Origin: Bog-473 sp963788125
GTDB lineage: Bacteria > Actinomycetota > Acidimicrobiia > Acidimicrobiales > RAAP-2
Direction: 5' to 3'
Assembly: GCA_963788125.1 (NCBI GenBank)
Contig: CAWBFN010000003.1
Location: forward strand, 248,001-312,000
DNA length: 64,000 bases
The translations under genes were made by a program, and so were the position numbers. The first letter of the stretch is position 1. Every line of letters begins with the position of its first letter. This document shows, piece by piece, positions 15,822 to 24,109 of this stretch. Under the pieces are notes generated by a model, which saw only the letters and a program-made list of their open reading frames with translations, was not told the DNA's origin and made no database searches.

Positions 15822-16063
15822 ACCGGTGACGCTCGGCCATCGGGCGACCTCTGACGCTCGGTGCGCGAGGCCGCTCGGGGGGCAGACACCGTTGCAGTCT
15901 AGAGGTTTGAGAGGATGTACCCCCTGGCCGACCCGACCCGCTCAGCCCCCAACGGTCGACTGCTCGCCCACCGGGCCGAAGAGACAGACTCGCTCCGAGC
16001 TGGGCCGGAATGGCAGGGCGCCGGGGTTTTGGAACGTCGTTTCTGCTCTGATAACGTGGTTTC

Positions 16064-16069
16064 TATAGT
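16064..16069 (+). promoter_or_regulatory. Possible -10 element before the amidohydrolase gene
   Basis: TATAGT lies 33 bases upstream of the ATG at 16102 in an AT-richer patch. A hexamer 17 bases upstream (TTCTGC) is a weak -35 match. The 280-base divergent space between the ferredoxin and amidohydrolase genes holds no gene. Confidence 0.3.
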
Positions 16070-16101
16070 CCAGCCGGTGGACGGGGGATAGGGGGTTGGG
16101 A

Positions 16102-17301
16102 ATGGAGATTCCTCGGCTGATCTCGGTCGACGATCACGTCATAGAGCCGGCCCACGTCTGGCAGGAGAACCTTCCCATCGGCTACCGCGACTCGGGGCCG
16201 GTGCTGGTGCGGCGACGCGGCCGGTCGGTGTTCGCAGGCAAGACGTGGGTACTCGAGGAGGACGACACCGCCCCATGGGCCGATAGTTGGAGCTACGACG
16301 GCACCCTGTTCCCGATCGATCGTACCTTCGCTGCGGTGAGCTTTCCCCGTGAGGACCGGGGGTCCGGCGCGATGATCTTCGACGACATGCGAGCCGGCTG
16401 TTACGACCGTAAGGCGCGCTTGACCGACATGGACACCAACCACACCGAGGCGTCACTGTGCTTCCCCACCTTTCCCCGCTTCTGCGGTCAGACCTTCCTC
16501 GAGGCCAAAGATCGCGAGCTCGCGGCGGCATGCATCCGTGCCTACAACGACTGGATGATCGATGACTGGTGCGCCGGCGACGCGTACGGCCGGCTCCTCC
16601 CCCTGACCCTCGTGCCGCTGTGGGATGCCGCGGCGGCGGCAGACGAGGTGCGGCGTTGCGCGCAGAAGGGCTCCCACGCCATCTGTTTCACGGAGAGCCC
16701 CCCCGACCTGGACCTACCGAGCATCTTCACCGACGTCTGGGAGCCGTTGTGGCAGGCCTGTGAGGAGACGGCCACGGTCGTGAACATGCACATCGGCTCG
16801 TCGTCGAGATTCCCGCGCACGAGCGACGATGCCCCTCCGCTGGTGTCGATCGCCCTGACCCACGAGGCCGCCGAACGGGCGCTCACCGACTGGCTCTGCT
16901 CGGGGATTCTCGAGCGCTTCCCGACGTTCAAGATCGCGTTGAGCGAGGGGCAGGCGGGATGGATCCCGTTCCTCTTGGAGCGACTCGACCGCTCGCAGGC
17001 CCAGTGGGGCTCCATGTCCGGCGCCCCGATCTCGCGGCCGCCGAGCACCTATGTGCCCGGCCGGGTCTATGCCTGCACCTACGACGAGTACACCGGCCTC
17101 GCCCTGCGGGACCGGATCGGCATGGGGCAGCTCATGTTCGAGACCGACTACCCCCACACCGACTCCACCTTCCCCGACTCGAAGGCGGTGGCCGAGCGGA
17201 TGGTCACCAGCGCCGGACTGGACGAAGCCGAGGCCCGGGCGCTGCTGCGGGGTAACGCCATCGAGTGCTACGGGCTGGCCAGCCGTGGCCTCGTGGCCTG
17301 A
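16102..17301 (+). CDS. Amidohydrolase-2 family metal-dependent hydrolase
   Basis: The product has 399 residues from the ATG at 16102; a TTG six bases upstream is also open. The N-terminal SVDDHVIEP is the first metal-binding strand of amidohydrolase-2/ACMSD-like proteins, and the late FETDYPHTDSTFPDS carries the conserved Asp-His pair. Such actinobacterial proteins are annotated as TIM-barrel decarboxylases or hydrolases of catabolic intermediates; the substrate is unknown. It opens a forward cluster with the hexapeptide protein, a class III CoA-transferase and a small unknown protein, so an acyl-CoA or aromatic-acid pathway is likely. Confidence 0.8.
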   Translation: MEIPRLISVDDHVIEPAHVWQENLPIGYRDSGPVLVRRRGRSVFAGKTWVLEEDDTAPWADSWSYDGTLFPIDRTFAAVSFPREDRGSGAMIFDDMRAGCYDRKARLTDMDTNHTEASLCFPTFPRFCGQTFLEAKDRELAAACIRAYNDWMIDDWCAGDAYGRLLPLTLVPLWDAAAAADEVRRCAQKGSHAICFTESPPDLDLPSIFTDVWEPLWQACEETATVVNMHIGSSSRFPRTSDDAPPLVSIALTHEAAERALTDWLCSGILERFPTFKIALSEGQAGWIPFLLERLDRSQAQWGSMSGAPISRPPSTYVPGRVYACTYDEYTGLALRDRIGMGQLMFETDYPHTDSTFPDSKAVAERMVTSAGLDEAEARALLRGNAIECYGLASRGLVA

Positions 17302-17338
17302 AATCGACGCAGGTTGAGACGTAGGAAAAGGAGAACCC

Positions 17339-17863
17339 ATGCTCATCTATCCCTATAAGGGCAAGAGCCCCAAGGTCGCCGCCTCGGCGCTGGTGGCCGA
17401 CAACGTCACCCTCATCGGCGACGTAGAGATCGGCGAGGAGTGCTCCATCTGGCCCGGTGTGGTGATCCGTTCGGACACCACGCCGATCCGGATCGGCAAC
17501 AACGTCCACATTGAAGAGAACTCGGTGCTGCACACGTCCACGCACATTGAGGACAACGTGATGATCGGTCACTCCTGCACCATTGAGGCGTTCATCGGAC
17601 ACGACACGTTGATCGGCAACACTGCCGCGCTGATGCCGTTGTCGAGAATCGGGGCTGGCTGCGCCGTTGCCGCGGGCTCCGTGGTGCTCGAGCAGGTGGA
17701 GATCCCCGAATACTGCTTCGTGATGGGCACGCCGGCCAAGGTCCACTCCAAGATCGATCCGGCCGACCCGGCCCACATGATGCGCCTGTGCTCGACCTAC
17801 ATCCCGACGATGCGCGAGCTGGCCGACGACTACCGCCGCCAGGGCATCTGGGCCCGGTCATGA
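17339..17863 (+). CDS. Gamma-carbonic-anhydrase-like hexapeptide-repeat protein
   Basis: This 174-residue left-handed beta-helix protein is preceded by a strong AAAAGGAGA ribosome site. Hexapeptide repeats run from about residue 15 to 110 (VTLIGDVEIGEECSIWPG and so on), followed by a C-terminal helix. Two gamma-carbonic-anhydrase His ligands are visible, His65 in VLHT and His78 in IGHS, but the third, expected five residues after His78, is Glu83. The protein is therefore related to YrdA/PaaY but may bind metal differently or be non-catalytic. It overlaps the CoA-transferase start by four bases, so a supporting role in the same pathway is likely. Confidence 0.8.
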   Translation: MLIYPYKGKSPKVAASALVADNVTLIGDVEIGEECSIWPGVVIRSDTTPIRIGNNVHIEENSVLHTSTHIEDNVMIGHSCTIEAFIGHDTLIGNTAALMPLSRIGAGCAVAAGSVVLEQVEIPEYCFVMGTPAKVHSKIDPADPAHMMRLCSTYIPTMRELADDYRRQGIWARS

Positions 17864-19104
17864 CCGAGCACGGCGGCCCGCTGGCGGGCGTCCGCGTCGT
17901 CGAATGGTCCATCTGGCAGCACGGCCCGGTGGCCGGCGCCATGCTCGGCGACCTCGGCGCCGACGTCATAAAGGTAGAAGAGCGCGAGGGCGGTGACTCG
18001 GGGCGGGCCATGTACGCCTTCGAGGACACCGGCGCCTCGCCCTACTTCGAGGTCAACAACCGCAACAAGCGCAGTGTCGCCGTCGACATGAAGAAGCCCC
18101 AAGGCGTGGCGCTGGTCCGCCGGCTGGTCGCCAATTCCGACGTCTTCATCCAGAACTTCCGACCTGGCATCGCCGAGAAGATCGGGCTCGACTACGAGAC
18201 ACTGCGGTCCGACAACCCGCTCCTCGTCTACGGCTCGGCCAGTGCCTATGGCGCCAAGGGCCCCGAGCGCACCGGTCGGGCCTACGACCTCTTGGGCCAG
18301 GCCCGCTCGGGGTTGCTCTTCCACCCCAGCAGCACGGAGCTGCAGAAGGCCCAAGATGGCGGGTTGGCCGATCAGATGGGCGCCATCATGCTCGCCTACG
18401 GCGTGCTCGCCGCCCTGGTCGCACGGGAACGCCACGGCGTCGGACAGCGGGTCGACACCTCTCTGTTCGGCAGCATGCTGTCCCTGCGGGGCCTCGCACT
18501 GGCGCTGGAGCTCATGACGCAGGACGGTCGGGTGGCGACCTCGACGTTCCACAAGCACATGGGGGGCGAACCACCGTCGCGGCAGAACCCGGGCAACCCG
18601 CTGTGGAACACCTACGCCGCCGCCGACGGCAAGTGGATCGCAATGGCGATGGTCCAGTCGGATCCTCACTGGCTCAACTTCCTGGAGGCACTCGGCCGTC
18701 CCGAACCGCTCGCCAGCGATCCCCGGTTCGCCGACCACATCACCCGCTGCCAGAACGCCCGGGCCTGCGTTGCCCTGCTCGATGACGTGTTCGCCACCCG
18801 GACGCGAGCCGAGTGGATGGCGCGTCTCCTCGCCGAGGGCGACATGCCCATCTGCGCGGTCAACACCACGGCGGACGTCGCCGACGATCCCCAGGCCATC
18901 GCCAACGACTACGTCACCTGGTTCGACCACCCCGTCATGGGCCGGGTCCGCGAGCCGGGGTTCCCGGTCGCCTTGTCGGAGACGCCGGCCAGCCTGCGGC
19001 GCCCGGCGCCCGAGCTCGGTCAGCACACCGAGGACGTCCTCCTCGAGGTGCTCGGCATGGACTGGGACGGGATCGGCGAGTTGAAGAAGCTGGAGGTCAT
19101 TTAG
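17860..19104 (+). CDS. Class III (CaiB/BaiF) CoA-transferase
   Basis: The product has 414 residues from the ATG at 17860, which overlaps the previous stop. The family signature GVRVVEWSIWQHGPVAGAMLGDLGADVIKVE opens the protein, and the catalytic Asp is Asp143 in RAYDLLGQA. MGGEPPSRQNPGNPLWNTYAAADGKW belongs to the small domain. These enzymes move CoA between carboxylic acids through an aspartyl-CoA intermediate, or act as racemases. The neighbouring amidohydrolase suggests activation of a catabolic acid; its identity is not visible from sequence. Confidence 0.88.
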   Translation: MTEHGGPLAGVRVVEWSIWQHGPVAGAMLGDLGADVIKVEEREGGDSGRAMYAFEDTGASPYFEVNNRNKRSVAVDMKKPQGVALVRRLVANSDVFIQNFRPGIAEKIGLDYETLRSDNPLLVYGSASAYGAKGPERTGRAYDLLGQARSGLLFHPSSTELQKAQDGGLADQMGAIMLAYGVLAALVARERHGVGQRVDTSLFGSMLSLRGLALALELMTQDGRVATSTFHKHMGGEPPSRQNPGNPLWNTYAAADGKWIAMAMVQSDPHWLNFLEALGRPEPLASDPRFADHITRCQNARACVALLDDVFATRTRAEWMARLLAEGDMPICAVNTTADVADDPQAIANDYVTWFDHPVMGRVREPGFPVALSETPASLRRPAPELGQHTEDVLLEVLGMDWDGIGELKKLEVI

Positions 19105-19419
19105 TTGGCTGAGGTGAAGCTCGGAACCCGCCTGCGCAGCGTGGTGTGCACCACCGAGGTGATCGTCACCAAGGGTTCCCCCCCTCGGGGCGCCCTGTCC
19201 TGTTCGGGTCAGCCGATGGTGCCGAGCGAGGGAGCCGACACAACACCGGCGGTCCCTTCCGGCGACGTCGCTTTGGACAGGACGCTGTTGGGCAAGCGCT
19301 ATCGGACGGCCGACGGGAGCATCGAGGTGCTCTGTGTCCATCAGGGTCGGGGCGCCCTGGCGGTCGGCGGCATGCCCCTCGAACTGGTCAAGCCCAAGCT
19401 TCTGCCGGCGTCCGACTAG
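19105..19419 (+). CDS. Small conserved protein of unknown function
   Basis: The TTG start follows the CoA-transferase stop directly. The 104 residues include LGTRLRSVVCTTEVIVTK, ALSCSGQPMVP, LGKRYRTADGSIEVLCVHQGRGALAVGG and the end KPKLLPASD, a pattern I recognise from actinobacterial hypothetical proteins next to amidohydrolase and acyl-CoA genes. Three Cys residues are present, two of them spaced as if to bind metal or a thiol. There is no signal peptide or membrane segment. Its fixed position at the end of the cluster suggests an accessory role; function is unknown. Confidence 0.65.
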   Translation: MAEVKLGTRLRSVVCTTEVIVTKGSPPRGALSCSGQPMVPSEGADTTPAVPSGDVALDRTLLGKRYRTADGSIEVLCVHQGRGALAVGGMPLELVKPKLLPASD

Positions 19420-19438
19420 TTGTATTACAACTAGTCGG
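19412..19438. repeat. Perfect 27-base palindrome at the end of the CoA-transferase cluster
   Basis: The 13-base arm CCGACTAGTTGTA at 19412-19424 is matched exactly by its reverse complement at 19426-19438 around a single T. It includes the stop codon of the small gene (19417-19419). The inner part is AT-rich in a GC-rich setting. It may act as a terminator stem, although no T-run follows, or as a binding site for a dimeric regulator. Confidence 0.8.
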
Positions 19439-19567
19439 CCCGGCCACGTGGTGACGGTGGCGTGTCGGCGTTCGACGCGCCGTGGGGGCGCTCGAGTGGT
19501 TCGGCGTCTGCCTCGGGCGAGAATCCGACCTCGAAGTGCACCTCGGTCCGCCAGATCTCCATCTGCG

Positions 19568-19720
19568 CTAGACGTCTGAAGACAACTTGTCCGCCGTGGT
19601 GAACGGTGGCGTGCTCATGGAGCGCGGCCAGAGACGGTGGCGCTGCACCACATTGACTTCTGCCGCGAGGAGGAAGAGCTGGGCACCCAGGTAGATCCAG
19701 GTCAGCAAGACGATGACGAC
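19568..19720 (-). pseudogene. YihY/BrkB-type membrane protein, C-terminal fragment
   Basis: On the reverse strand, bases 19720 to 19568 encode VVIVLLTWIYLGAQLFLLAA followed by EVNVVQRHRLWPRSM and 19 more residues to a TAG. This is the last membrane helix and tail of YihY/BrkB proteins. An in-frame stop (19721-19723) lies immediately upstream, and the part of the gene that should precede it is on the opposite strand next door. Confidence 0.8.
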
Positions 19721-19906
19721 TCACTCGCCGTGAACTTCGCCCTCATTCTCGCCGCCTTCTTGGTGATGACGGCCGAGAAGTTCACCTGGCGCGACGTCGT
19801 CCTCGGCTCCGCCCTGGCCACCGTCTTCTGGCAGGTCCTCCAGCTGATCGGAAGTTGGTACATCGGCCGGGAACTCCAGCACCGCTCGGAGATTTATGGC
19901 TTCTTC
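19721..19906 (+). pseudogene. YihY/BrkB-type membrane protein, inverted internal fragment
   Basis: On the forward strand, bases 19721-19906 encode SLAVNFALILAAFLVMTAEK, then FTWRDVVLGSALATVFWQVL, and end with RSEIYGFF. In intact YihY proteins this block comes directly before the helix found on the reverse strand at 19720-19568. The arrangement is what an in-place inversion of this block would give. After GFF the frame leaves the family. Upstream parts of the gene were not found in the window. Confidence 0.8.
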
Positions 19907-20068
19907 CTGTCGATCCGTCGCAGGGCCACCGCAATGGGGCCGGATCGGTGGGAAGGGCTCGAATCCGGGGTCATGGATCCCAACGATAGGCGGGTGCCTT
20001 TTGCAGTCCTCACGCGCCGCGACCCCTGCGTCCCAAGGGCCGCGGCGCGGCACGCGACGAACGGTTTG

Positions 20069-20455
20069 CTATGCGGTCACCTCGCGTTCGCCGTAGACGG
20101 CCAGGCCGTAGATGACGAGGACGCCTACGAAAATGTAGGTGAGAGACCACACCGGGTAGTAGGGCATCCACCAGATGGCGCTGATGGCCATCACCGCTCC
20201 GGCGAAGATTCCGATCCATCGACTGATCTGTGAGCGTGCCACGACGCCCCCGGCACAGATGATGAGCACGATGCCCACCACGAGGTAGACCCAGCCATAG
20301 GTCTTCAGGCTGTGGCCGAAGATGGCATTTTCCAGGTTCTCCGGCAGCACCCCGTGGTACCTGAACGCCCAGATGGCGTCGAAGATGCGCATGATGCCGG
20401 CAACTCCGAGCACGATGGCGGCAAAGATCAGCCAGCCTTCACCCTTTTCTTCCAT
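20069..20455 (-). CDS. DUF7144-type four-helix membrane protein
   Basis: The 128-residue product starts MEEKGEGWLIFAAIVLGVAG, preceded by a strong GGGGAGG ribosome site. Four membrane segments are visible near residues 8-25, 52-70, 80-96 and 100-118. The pattern (GIMRIFDAIWAFRY, YGWVYLVVGIVLIICAG, IGIFAGAVMAISAIWWMPYYPVWSL) matches small actinobacterial DUF7144 membrane proteins of unknown function. Its start faces the P450 gene across about 200 bases. Confidence 0.75.
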   Translation of the reverse strand: MEEKGEGWLIFAAIVLGVAGIMRIFDAIWAFRYHGVLPENLENAIFGHSLKTYGWVYLVVGIVLIICAGGVVARSQISRWIGIFAGAVMAISAIWWMPYYPVWSLTYIFVGVLVIYGLAVYGEREVTA

Positions 20456-20659
20456 GATGTCCTCCCCTTCTTCCGTATGTCGCCGGAGACGTGCAACGGC
20501 GGGCTGGCCACGCTACTCCACCTCTCCCGGCGAATGCTCGGACTCGGGGGATCAGCCGACCGTGGCCGAGGGCGCGTGCTGCGTTGCGGCGTCCGTACGC
20601 GAAGAGGATCCGCGCCGTCGGCGTTGCTAGGCTTCGTGGACCATGAGCGACGTCGTGCG

Positions 20660-21910
20660 ATGATCAGCGACAAGTCGGTGCTCGATCGGGCGCGCCTGCG
20701 CGAGCTGTTCGACCTCCGTGGCGAGCACCACGTCGACAGCGGCGCCGGTTACCGGGACGACCCGTATCCGATATGGCGGAGGTTGCGCGAGGAGGCGCCG
20801 GTACATCCGGGTACGGTCCACGACCTGACCGGCTACAACGCACCGTTGATCTTCCAGGGCCTGCCCTATCCCGATCGGCCGCACTTCTCGACCTTCACCT
20901 ATGAGGTGGCCGATGATGCCCTGCGCGACCAGAAGTTGTTCGCCTCGGCGCCCGGAACGGTCGACCCGGTCGGCGGTGAGCTGGCACCCCTGAACAGCAT
21001 GCTGACCATGGGTGGCGCCCAGCACCGGCGCTACCGCTCTCTCGTGCAGCCATCGTTCGTGCCGGCCAAGGCGCAGTGGTGGGTCAGCAAGTGGACCGAA
21101 CAAACGGTGCACCGGATCATCGACTCCTTCGTCGACGACGGGCGTGCGGACCTCAACCTTGATTTCTGTGCGCCGGTGCCGGTCCTCACCATCACCGGCA
21201 GTTTCGGGATCCCGGTCGACCAGGCCCTCGACCTCCGGGCGTCGCTGACCAGCCCCGCCGAGATGGTCAAGATCGTGTCCCCGATCGTCCGGTCCCGACG
21301 CGAGTCCCTCGAGGACGACCTCATAAGCACTCTCGTCGACGCGGAGATCGCCGACGAGGACGGAAGCCGGCACCGCCTGTCCGATCCGGAGATCAACTCC
21401 TTTGCTCTGCTGCTCCTGGCCGCCGGGTCGGGGACGACCTGGAGGCAGATGGGCATCACCCTCACGGCGCTGTTGCAGAGGCCGGGCCTCCTGCAGGCGG
21501 TCCGGAACGACCGGGAGCTCTTGAAGGCGGCGATCGAGGAGTCGGTGCGCTGGATGCCCACCAACCCGATGTTCTCCCGCTTCGTGACCGAGGACGTCGA
21601 CTTCTACGGCACCCACCTCCCGCGGGGCTCGTTGCTGCACCTCTGTCTTGGGGCAGGTAGCCGAGATCCGGCGCGCTGGGACCGCCCCGAGGAGTTCGAC
21701 GCCACCCGACCCCCGCGACCCGCCCTGGGCTTCGGCGGCGGGCCGCACGTCTGCCTCGGCATGCACGTGGCCCGAGCGACCATGCAGGTTGGCATCGGCG
21801 CCCTGCTCGACCGGCTTCCCAACCTTCGTCTCGACGCCGACGCCGAGCCGCCGGCGTTCCTCGGCATGTACCACCGGGGGGTGACGGCGGTCCCTGTCGT
21901 GTTCGGGTAG
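20660..21910 (+). CDS. Cytochrome P450
   Basis: From the ATG at 20660 the product has 416 residues, normal for a bacterial P450. The haem loop is FGGGPHVCLGMHVA with the Cys ligand at 365. The K-helix ExxR is Glu294-Arg297. The I-helix reads LLAAGSGTTWRQ (about 252-263), with Ser-Gly in place of the usual acidic-Thr arrangement AGxDTT, so proton delivery may be unusual. Soluble P450s of this class need a ferredoxin and a reductase; a [2Fe-2S] ferredoxin gene lies 5 kb upstream. The substrate is unknown. Confidence 0.9.
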   Translation: MISDKSVLDRARLRELFDLRGEHHVDSGAGYRDDPYPIWRRLREEAPVHPGTVHDLTGYNAPLIFQGLPYPDRPHFSTFTYEVADDALRDQKLFASAPGTVDPVGGELAPLNSMLTMGGAQHRRYRSLVQPSFVPAKAQWWVSKWTEQTVHRIIDSFVDDGRADLNLDFCAPVPVLTITGSFGIPVDQALDLRASLTSPAEMVKIVSPIVRSRRESLEDDLISTLVDAEIADEDGSRHRLSDPEINSFALLLLAAGSGTTWRQMGITLTALLQRPGLLQAVRNDRELLKAAIEESVRWMPTNPMFSRFVTEDVDFYGTHLPRGSLLHLCLGAGSRDPARWDRPEEFDATRPPRPALGFGGGPHVCLGMHVARATMQVGIGALLDRLPNLRLDADAEPPAFLGMYHRGVTAVPVVFG

Positions 21911-22033
21911 CCGTCGCCCGGGCCCAGGGACCGTTGCGCCTACCGCCCGTTCTTGCCACGCCGTGGGACAACGTCCTGGTGGTGGCCGGTTCTCTCCGCT
22001 CCGGGCCCGACGAGGTGGTCACGGCGGGCTCAT

Positions 22034-22062
22034 TTGACAGGCAATGTTTGGGCGTCTAATTT
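22034..22062 (+). promoter_or_regulatory. Sigma-70-type promoter for the MFS/MarR operon
   Basis: TTGACA at 22034-22039 and TAATTT at 22057-22062 are separated by 17 bases, 30 bases before the GTG start of the transporter. TGTTTGG at 22046-22052 and CCAACA overlapping the start region form a loose inverted repeat around the -10, which could be a site for the MarR encoded downstream. Confidence 0.6.
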
Positions 22063-22092
22063 TATGGCCAACAGTTAGGAGACAAAGTACCT

Positions 22093-23622
22093 GTGACGCG
22101 ACGGTGGTCGCCCGAAGCAGGAGCCTCACGCATGGCCAGTTCCCCGACAGCCGTCTACACCGGTCGAATGGATCCCTACATAAAGAGGATCGCCACCGTT
22201 GTCGTGCTCGGGATGATCCTCTCGATCCTCGATATGACGATCGTCAACGTGGCCTTGGACAGCCTCTCGCGCGATCTTCACACCTCACTGGCCAGCGTGC
22301 AGTGGGTCGTTTCCGCCTATCTGCTGGCTCTTGCGGCCGTGATACCGCTGGCGGGCTGGGCCGTCAAGAAGTTTGGCGCGTTCCGCGTCTACATGTACGC
22401 ACTGGTGCTGTTCACTCTCGGATCGGCGCTGTGTGGTCTGGCCAGTTCGACGGGAGAGCTCATCGCCTTTCGGGTCCTGCAGGGGCTGGGGGGCGGCCTG
22501 CTCGCCCCCACCGGTATGACCATCCTGGTCAAGGCCACGGGTCACGAGAACCTCCCGAAGGTGATGGCCGCCATAGGGGTCCCGATGGTGCTGGCGCCAA
22601 TTCTGGGCCCGACGCTCGGTGGCTTCTTGTTGCAGAGCGTCGGCTGGCACGCCATTTTCCTGGTCAACGTGCCGGTGGGTATCGCCACGGGGATCGTGGC
22701 ACTACGACTGCTGCCGCGTGATCGGCCGGAGCCCGAGGCAGCCGGGGCGCTGGACTGGCCGGGGTTGGTTCTGGCCGCCGCGGGCACCGTCGGTATCACC
22801 TACGGGCTCTCCCAGAGCGCCTCGGCCGGGAGCTTCACATCGACCTCGGTCGTCGGACCCATCCTGGTCGGCTGTCTGTGCATCGCCGGATTCATCGTAC
22901 GGTCGCGGCGGCTGGCGAACCCCCTGCTCGACCTGAAGCTCTATTCGGTCCGTGTCTACAGCGCCGCCACCGTGGTCATGTTCTGCATGGGTGCAGTGTC
23001 CTTCGGGGCGATGCTGCTCCTTCCGCTGTTCTTCCAAGACGTCAGGGGCGACGACGCCCTTCGCACGGGCATCCTTCTCATCCCGCAGGGCATCGGAGGA
23101 GCCTTCGGCATGAACCGTTCGGCCGCGGCGATCCGCCGGTTCGGCGCCGGTCTGACGTCGCTCATCGGTTTGACCATCTTGGTGGCGGCGACCGCGCCGT
23201 TCCTCTTCGTCGGCCCGTCGACTTCCTACTGGACGATATCGACGATCATGGTGGTCCGCGGCGTCGGTATCGTGTTGGCTGCCATGCCGGCGATGACGGC
23301 CGCGTTCTCCAGCCTCACCCACGATCAGGTCGGAGATGCGAGCCCGCAGCTCAATATCATCCAGCGGGTCGGGGGATCACTGGGCACGGCGATCGTCGCG
23401 GTTGTGCTGCAGGACAACCTGGCGCACGCCTCCTCCACCTCCAACGGGCATCCCTCCCCCGATGCTGTGGCCCACGCCTTCAATCAGACGTACCTCTGGG
23501 TGATCGTGATCTCGCTCCTGGCATTCATCCCCGGTGTGGTGTTGTGGCGCTTGGAGCGCCGACCACGCGTTGAGGGCTACGAACCAGTTGGTGCTCCGGA
23601 GCTCATGGAGATCGTGACGTGA
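22093..23622 (+). CDS. MFS multidrug exporter, DHA2 (EmrB/QacA) type
   Basis: The product has up to 509 residues (GTG at 22093 with AGGAG upstream; ATG at 22132 or 22168 also possible). Fourteen membrane helices are indicated. Motif A-like and motif D sequences include ILDMTIVNVALDSLSRDL in helix 1, the GWAVKKFGAFRVYMYALVLF loop, GGLLAPTGMTILVKA, and motif C in PMVLAPILGPTLGGFLL. DHA2 proteins expel amphipathic drugs using the proton gradient. A MarR regulator gene overlaps its end by four bases, indicating ligand-induced export. Confidence 0.9.
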   Translation: MTRRWSPEAGASRMASSPTAVYTGRMDPYIKRIATVVVLGMILSILDMTIVNVALDSLSRDLHTSLASVQWVVSAYLLALAAVIPLAGWAVKKFGAFRVYMYALVLFTLGSALCGLASSTGELIAFRVLQGLGGGLLAPTGMTILVKATGHENLPKVMAAIGVPMVLAPILGPTLGGFLLQSVGWHAIFLVNVPVGIATGIVALRLLPRDRPEPEAAGALDWPGLVLAAAGTVGITYGLSQSASAGSFTSTSVVGPILVGCLCIAGFIVRSRRLANPLLDLKLYSVRVYSAATVVMFCMGAVSFGAMLLLPLFFQDVRGDDALRTGILLIPQGIGGAFGMNRSAAAIRRFGAGLTSLIGLTILVAATAPFLFVGPSTSYWTISTIMVVRGVGIVLAAMPAMTAAFSSLTHDQVGDASPQLNIIQRVGGSLGTAIVAVVLQDNLAHASSTSNGHPSPDAVAHAFNQTYLWVIVISLLAFIPGVVLWRLERRPRVEGYEPVGAPELMEIVT

Positions 23623-24089
23623 CGGCCGTCGAGCAGGCATCGTCGTCGACCCTTCAGCCGAGCGTTCTCGACGAAGTCCGCTTGGCCTTCGTCGAACTGC
23701 TGGGGGCCGAGCGGCGCCTCCGCAGTCGCGAGCAGAACCGTTCGCGCGACCTCACGCAGTCACAGCTGCGCGCCCTGTCGGCGCTCTCGAAGGTCGACGA
23801 GGTCACCGCCGGGGAACTGGCCAAGAGCGCTGATCTCAACCCGGCGAGCGTCACCGCCATGCTTGATCAGCTTGAGGCAAACGACATCATCGAACGGCGC
23901 CGGGCAGAGCAGGATCGGCGAATGTGCATGGTGTCGCTCACAGAAAAAGGTCGGGCGATCCTGGACGAGCGCCAGGCGAACTGGCTCGCTCTGTGGCAGG
24001 AGCATTTCGGTCACATGCCGGACGAGGATCTCTCCGCAGCGCTCAGGGTCATACAGAAGATGGTCTGGTTGCTCGACGTCATGCAGTGA
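23619..24089 (+). CDS. MarR-family transcriptional regulator
   Basis: The 156-residue protein has the MarR winged helix: LTQSQLRALSALSKVDEVTAGELAKSADLNPASVTAMLDQLEANDIIERR followed by the wing AEQDRRMCMVSLTEKGRAIL. It starts at a GTG overlapping the exporter's stop, so it is made with the transporter and probably represses the shared promoter at 22034. Cys near residue 108 in the wing could act as a redox sensor, but this is speculative. Confidence 0.88.
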   Translation: MTAVEQASSSTLQPSVLDEVRLAFVELLGAERRLRSREQNRSRDLTQSQLRALSALSKVDEVTAGELAKSADLNPASVTAMLDQLEANDIIERRRAEQDRRMCMVSLTEKGRAILDERQANWLALWQEHFGHMPDEDLSAALRVIQKMVWLLDVMQ

Positions 24090-24109
24090 CCGCCGCGTGG
24101 GGAGGATGG

